DNA from: JBJXGF01 sp046153015
GTDB taxonomy: Bacteria; Actinomycetota; Acidimicrobiia; Acidimicrobiales; CAIXPF01
Length of the DNA: 9,117 nucleotides
Direction: 5' to 3'
Assembly (NCBI GenBank): GCA_046153015.1
Contig: JBJXGF010000055.1
Location: 1-9,117 of the forward strand
Positions 6,102-9,117 of this stretch are shown here, piece after piece. How positions within the stretch are numbered: position 1 is the first letter of the stretch; the number at the start of each line of letters is the position of its first letter. Under the pieces are notes generated by a model. It was given only the letters and a program-made list of their open reading frames with translations, was not told the origin of the DNA and made no database searches. Made by a program: the position numbers and the translations under genes.

Positions 6102-7943
6102 GCGCTGCACCACGAGGTCGCCGTTGGCGCCGGGCTCGGCGCGCCAGCCGTCGGGGATCCAGATCGTGCAGTCCGGCTCGGCCAGCACGAAGGGGCCGAC
6201 CGCGCCCCGCCGCGCCGGCGCGGCGAGCTCGGCCAGCTCCACCTCCGCCGGCCGCTCGGCGGAGGCCCGCAGCGCCACCACCTCCACCGCCTCGTCGGGT
6301 CGGGCGTAGCCGTTGCGGCGGCGGTGCTCCTCGTGGAACTCGGCCACGGAGGCGACGGTCAATTCGTGGCTCTGGCCGCGGTACCGGCAGTCGAGGGCGG
6401 CGGCGGCCACGGCGCCGGGGCCGGCCAACGCCTCGGCCTCGGCGGCGAGGGCGCCGAGCGCGGCCTCGAGCCCGTGGTGGTCGAGCGGGTCAGGCCAGGA
6501 GCGCACGACGTCGCGTCGCACCGGCGAGCACAACAACCCGACCGCGGAGAGCACCCCGGCCCGGGCGGGCACGACCACGGCCGGCATGCCCAGCGCCTCG
6601 GCCAGCCCGCAGGCGTGCAGCGGCCCGGCGCCGCCGAAGGCCACGAGGGCCAGGCCCCGGGGATCCACCCCTCGTTCCACCGACACTGCCCGCAGCGCCT
6701 GCTCCATGTTCGCGTCGACCACCGCCAGCACCCCCTCGGCCCCGACCCCGGCCCGGGCCAGCGCCGCGGCCGCCGCCCCGGCGTCGAGCCGGCCGAGATC
6801 GCCGAACGCGGCGTCGGCGGGGATGCGCCCGGCGGCCAGGTTGGCGTCGGTCACCGTGGCGGAGCGTCCGCCGCGTCCGTAGCAGGCGGGGCCCGGATCG
6901 GCGCCGGCGCTCTCGGGCCCCACCACCAGCGCGCCGCCGGCGTCGAGCCGGGCGATCGAGCCGCCCCCGGCGCCGATCGTGTGCACGTCAAGCGAGGGGA
7001 GCCGCACGGGGAAGCCGCCCACCGTGCGGCCTCCCGCCGGCGCCGGCCGCCCCGCCTGCACGAGGCAGACGTCGGTGGAGGTGCCGCCCATGTCGAAGGT
7101 GATGGCGTCGGGAAACCCGTTGGCCGCCGCCGCCGCGGCCGCCGCGTACACGCCGGCGGCGGGCCCCGACAACAGCAGCGCCGCCGGCCGCGCCGCCCCG
7201 TCGGCCGCGGGCACGACCCCGCCGGCGGAGGTCATCACCAGCACCTCGTCGGCGGCGTCGGCCAACGCCTCGAGGTAGGCCCGACAGCGCGGCCGCAGGT
7301 AGGCGTTGATCACGGTGGTCACCAGCCGCTCGTACTCCCGGAACTCGGGCGACACCTCGTGCGAGCAGCTCACGTCGTGCCCGCGGCGCACGAGCTCGGC
7401 CCGCAGCGCCAGCTCGTGGGCCGGGTTCAGGTCGGCGTGGAGCAGGCAGACCGCCACGGCCTCCACCGCGGGGTCGAGGGCGGCGAGGCGGCCGGGAGCG
7501 ACGGGAACGAGCTGGCGGCCGTGCGCGTCGAGCCGGCCGGCCGCGCCGTAGCGCCAGCGCCGCGGCACCAGGGGCTCGGTCCGGTCCGCCCACTGGTCGT
7601 ACAGGGAGGGGCGGTCCTGCCGGGCGATCTCGATGGCGTCCTCGAACCCTTCGTTGGTCACGAGCGCCACCGCCGCCCCCCGCCGCTCCAACAGCGCGTT
7701 GGTGGCGACCGTGCTGCCGTGGGCGAGCGTGGCCGGCCGGGCCAGGCCAGCCGCGGCCAAGCCTCGGCGCACCGCGGCCCCCGGGTCGGCGGGGCTGGAG
7801 AGCACCTTCGCCGCCCGCCCGGCAGAGGTGACCACGTCGGTGAAGGTGCCTCCGGCATCAGCGCCGGCTCGCCCGGCCCGGGTCCAGCCGGCACGGTTCG
7901 ATGCTGGGCTCGACGCCGCGGAAGGCGCCGCCGCGTCGCTCAT
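6096..7943 (-). CDS. hyuA: Hydantoinase A/oxoprolinase family protein (HyuA-type)
   Basis: This 615-residue subunit carries the ATPase-like fold of the HyuA/5-oxoprolinase family. The phosphate-1 motif is GADAGGTFTDVV (27-38), followed by HGSTVATNALLERRGA (75-90), EYERLVTTVINAYLRP (203-218), TSAGG (238-242), LSGPAAGV (258-265), the second phosphate motif FDMGGTSTDVCLV (283-295), the hallmark IGAGGGSI (323-330) with GPESAGADPGPACYG (342-356), and VAFGGAGPLHACGLAEALG (434-452). It works with HyuB in ATP-assisted hydrolysis of a cyclic amide. About 25 residues of Ala/Ser/Arg-rich sequence precede the first motif, and at 615 aa it is somewhat shorter than the usual ~650-700. The start is supported by a TGATG overlap with the amidase stop, implying translational coupling. 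Its own TGA (6096-6098) lies inside a repeat copy. The frame stays open upstream into the amidase gene, but that extension is a shadow. Confidence 0.94.
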   Translation of the reverse strand: MSDAAAPSAASSPASNRAGWTRAGRAGADAGGTFTDVVTSAGRAAKVLSSPADPGAAVRRGLAAAGLARPATLAHGSTVATNALLERRGAAVALVTNEGFEDAIEIARQDRPSLYDQWADRTEPLVPRRWRYGAAGRLDAHGRQLVPVAPGRLAALDPAVEAVAVCLLHADLNPAHELALRAELVRRGHDVSCSHEVSPEFREYERLVTTVINAYLRPRCRAYLEALADAADEVLVMTSAGGVVPAADGAARPAALLLSGPAAGVYAAAAAAAANGFPDAITFDMGGTSTDVCLVQAGRPAPAGGRTVGGFPVRLPSLDVHTIGAGGGSIARLDAGGALVVGPESAGADPGPACYGRGGRSATVTDANLAAGRIPADAAFGDLGRLDAGAAAAALARAGVGAEGVLAVVDANMEQALRAVSVERGVDPRGLALVAFGGAGPLHACGLAEALGMPAVVVPARAGVLSAVGLLCSPVRRDVVRSWPDPLDHHGLEAALGALAAEAEALAGPGAVAAAALDCRYRGQSHELTVASVAEFHEEHRRRNGYARPDEAVEVVALRASAERPAEVELAELAAPARRGAVGPFVLAEPDCTIWIPDGWRAEPGANGDLVVQRR

Positions 7944-9117
7944 CAGGCGAGCGTCCGCTCGATCGCCACCGCCGCCGCCAGCGCGGTCGGATCGTCGAGC
8001 GCCTCGAGCTGGAGGCCGACCGGCAGCGGCTCGCCCGGGATGGGCAGGCTCAGCGCCGGCAGCCCGGTCAGGTCGGCGAGGCGGGTGTTGCTCACCAGCG
8101 TGGCCGCCACGGACGACTCCGCGGCCTCGCCGGCCAGCGGCGCGACGATGGGCGTGGTCGGGGTGAGCACCGCGTCGAGCCCGTTGTCGAGCAGCAGGCG
8201 CCGGCAGCGCCGGCTCAGGCGGCGGCGCACCTCGCCCGCCCGCAGGTACATCTCGAGGTCGATGGCGAGGCCCTGCACCAGGCGGGCCCGCACGTCGGCG
8301 CCGTACCGCTCGTGCCGGGCGGCGAGGAGGGGCCGGTGCACGGCGGCCGCCTCGGCGAACATCACCGCGGTGGTGGCGGCGAAGACCTCCTCGCCGTTGG
8401 GCCAGTCCACCTCGACCAGCTCCACGCCCTCGTCGTCGAGCTCGGCCAAGGCCCGCTCGAACGCGGCCGACACCTCGGCGGACGCGGCGGCGGCCACCGC
8501 GGGGGCCCAGCCCACCCGGGTGAGCTCTCGGCTGGCCGGCCCGTCGGCCGGGTCGAGCAGGCCCAGCACCCGGGCCGGGGCGATCAGCCGGCGCGCCTCG
8601 GGGGCCAGCCAGCCCACGTGGTCGAGCGACGGGGCGAGGGGGAACACCCCCGCCGTGTCGAGCGCGCCCCAGCTCGGCTTGTAGCCCACCACCCCGCACA
8701 ACGCCGCCGGCACCCGCACCGAGCCGCCGGTGTCGGTGCCGAGGCTGATGTCGGCCAGCTTGGCTGCCACCGCCGCCGCTGCGCCGGAGGAGGAGCCGCC
8801 GCACACGCGGCCCGGCGCCGCCGGGTTCGCGGGGGCGCCGCTGTACGCGTTGAGCCCGGTGACCCCGAAGCCGAACTCGTGCAGCTTCGTGCCCCCGATG
8901 AGCGCCGCGCCGGCGTCGACGAGGGCGGCCACCACCGGGGCGTGCTCGGGCTGGGCCGGCGCGCCGAGCATCACCGCCGAGCCGCAGCCGAGCGGACGCC
9001 CGGCCACCGCGATCAGGTCCTTCACGGCGAGACGCCAGCCGGCGAGGGGGCCGTCCGCCGCCCGCAGCGGCGGGTCCGGGGCCCGCCACGCCCAGGGCGA
9101 ATCGTCCGGGTCGGGGG
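7943..9117 (-). CDS. Amidase signature family enzyme, 5' end cut by window edge
   Basis: The frame is open from the window edge (390 visible residues) to TGA at 7943-7945. The start is outside the window: GTG 9025 is an internal Val, since family sequence DGPLAGWRLAVKDL precedes it. The Ser-cisSer-Lys triad is complete: Lys in AVKDL (visible residue 32), the cis-Ser in CGGSSSGAAAAVAA (about 108-110), and the nucleophilic Ser in GTDTGGSVRVPAALCG (132). Family sequence continues through ALCGVVGYKPSWG and near the C-terminus LTPTTPIVAP and LTGLPALSLPIP. Relatives include GatA, AtzE, allophanate hydrolase and general amidases. There is no GatB or GatC partner here and the gene is coupled to hyuA, so a catabolic role on a linear amide, ureide or carbamoyl compound is likelier than tRNA amidation. 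The substrate is unknown. Confidence 0.93.
   Translation of the reverse strand, partial: PDPDDSPWAWRAPDPPLRAADGPLAGWRLAVKDLIAVAGRPLGCGSAVMLGAPAQPEHAPVVAALVDAGAALIGGTKLHEFGFGVTGLNAYSGAPANPAAPGRVCGGSSSGAAAAVAAKLADISLGTDTGGSVRVPAALCGVVGYKPSWGALDTAGVFPLAPSLDHVGWLAPEARRLIAPARVLGLLDPADGPASRELTRVGWAPAVAAAASAEVSAAFERALAELDDEGVELVEVDWPNGEEVFAATTAVMFAEAAAVHRPLLAARHERYGADVRARLVQGLAIDLEMYLRAGEVRRRLSRRCRRLLLDNGLDAVLTPTTPIVAPLAGEAAESSVAATLVSNTRLADLTGLPALSLPIPGEPLPVGLQLEALDDPTALAAAVAIERTLA

Noticed and set aside
4580..7102. An 840-codon open frame on the plus strand
   Set aside because: It is antisense to hyuB and hyuA, with Arg/Pro/Ala-rich sequence, no domain and no plausible start context.
5415..8684. 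A 1089-codon open frame on the plus strand
   Set aside because: It lies antisense to hyuB, hyuA and the amidase, all of which have unmistakable family motifs. Its translation is low-complexity Arg/Ala/Ser/Gly/Pro, typical of a high-GC shadow frame.
7944..9089. An N-terminal extension of HyuA by about 380 residues in its open frame
   Set aside because: The extension is Arg/Gly/Ala-rich and overlaps the amidase in another frame. The amidase has its triad and conserved motifs, and family sequence of HyuA begins after ATG 7943.

Overview
The window is very GC-rich bacterial DNA with GTG and TTG starts, TGA as the usual stop and strongly G/C-biased third codon positions. This suggests an actinobacterium or a similar high-GC lineage. 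Placement in Acidimicrobiia or a relative is only an impression from gene style and from GAGCGCAGCGAGC-type repeats; no marker gene is present.

Left part (1-1842): an Hsp70/DnaK-like ATPase runs leftward off the window edge. It has a complete nucleotide-binding domain followed by an Ala/Pro-rich linker. A 115-bp divergent spacer separates it from a rightward gene for a conserved-looking protein of unknown function (203 aa).

Middle part (1859-4332): this looks like a zone of gene decay. A leftward alpha/beta hydrolase carries an in-frame TAA between its catalytic Asp and catalytic His, and its missing 50-residue C-terminus reads on in the same frame. A rightward unknown gene has good coding texture but no usable start, and the DNA 5' of it reads best if two single-base deletions are assumed. 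A leftward two-gene module (a 62-aa small protein, then a nucleotidyltransferase-fold protein) has an in-frame TAG in the second gene, again with a family-like 53-residue tail reading on in frame.

Right part (4424-9117): a leftward operon in the order amidase (5' end off the window) -> HyuA-type hydantoinase/oxoprolinase subunit -> HyuB-type subunit. The amidase and hyuA overlap by one base (TGATG). Between hyuA and hyuB lies a cluster of short GC-rich repeats. Two copies of the same 18-bp repeat supply the hyuA stop codon and the hyuB start codon, and the first ~18 residues of HyuB are encoded by repeat sequence. The three enzymes probably form a catabolic set for a cyclic amide or ureide (hydantoin, 5-oxoproline or similar): HyuA/HyuB would open the ring using ATP and the amidase would cleave a linear amide or carbamoyl product. 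The substrate cannot be told from sequence.

The most distinctive observations are the repeat-derived junction of hyuA and hyuB, the two independent in-frame nonsense codons in otherwise intact genes, and the small-protein/nucleotidyltransferase pair, which resembles a toxin-antitoxin arrangement but whose small partner I do not recognise. No clearly new multi-gene system is evident.
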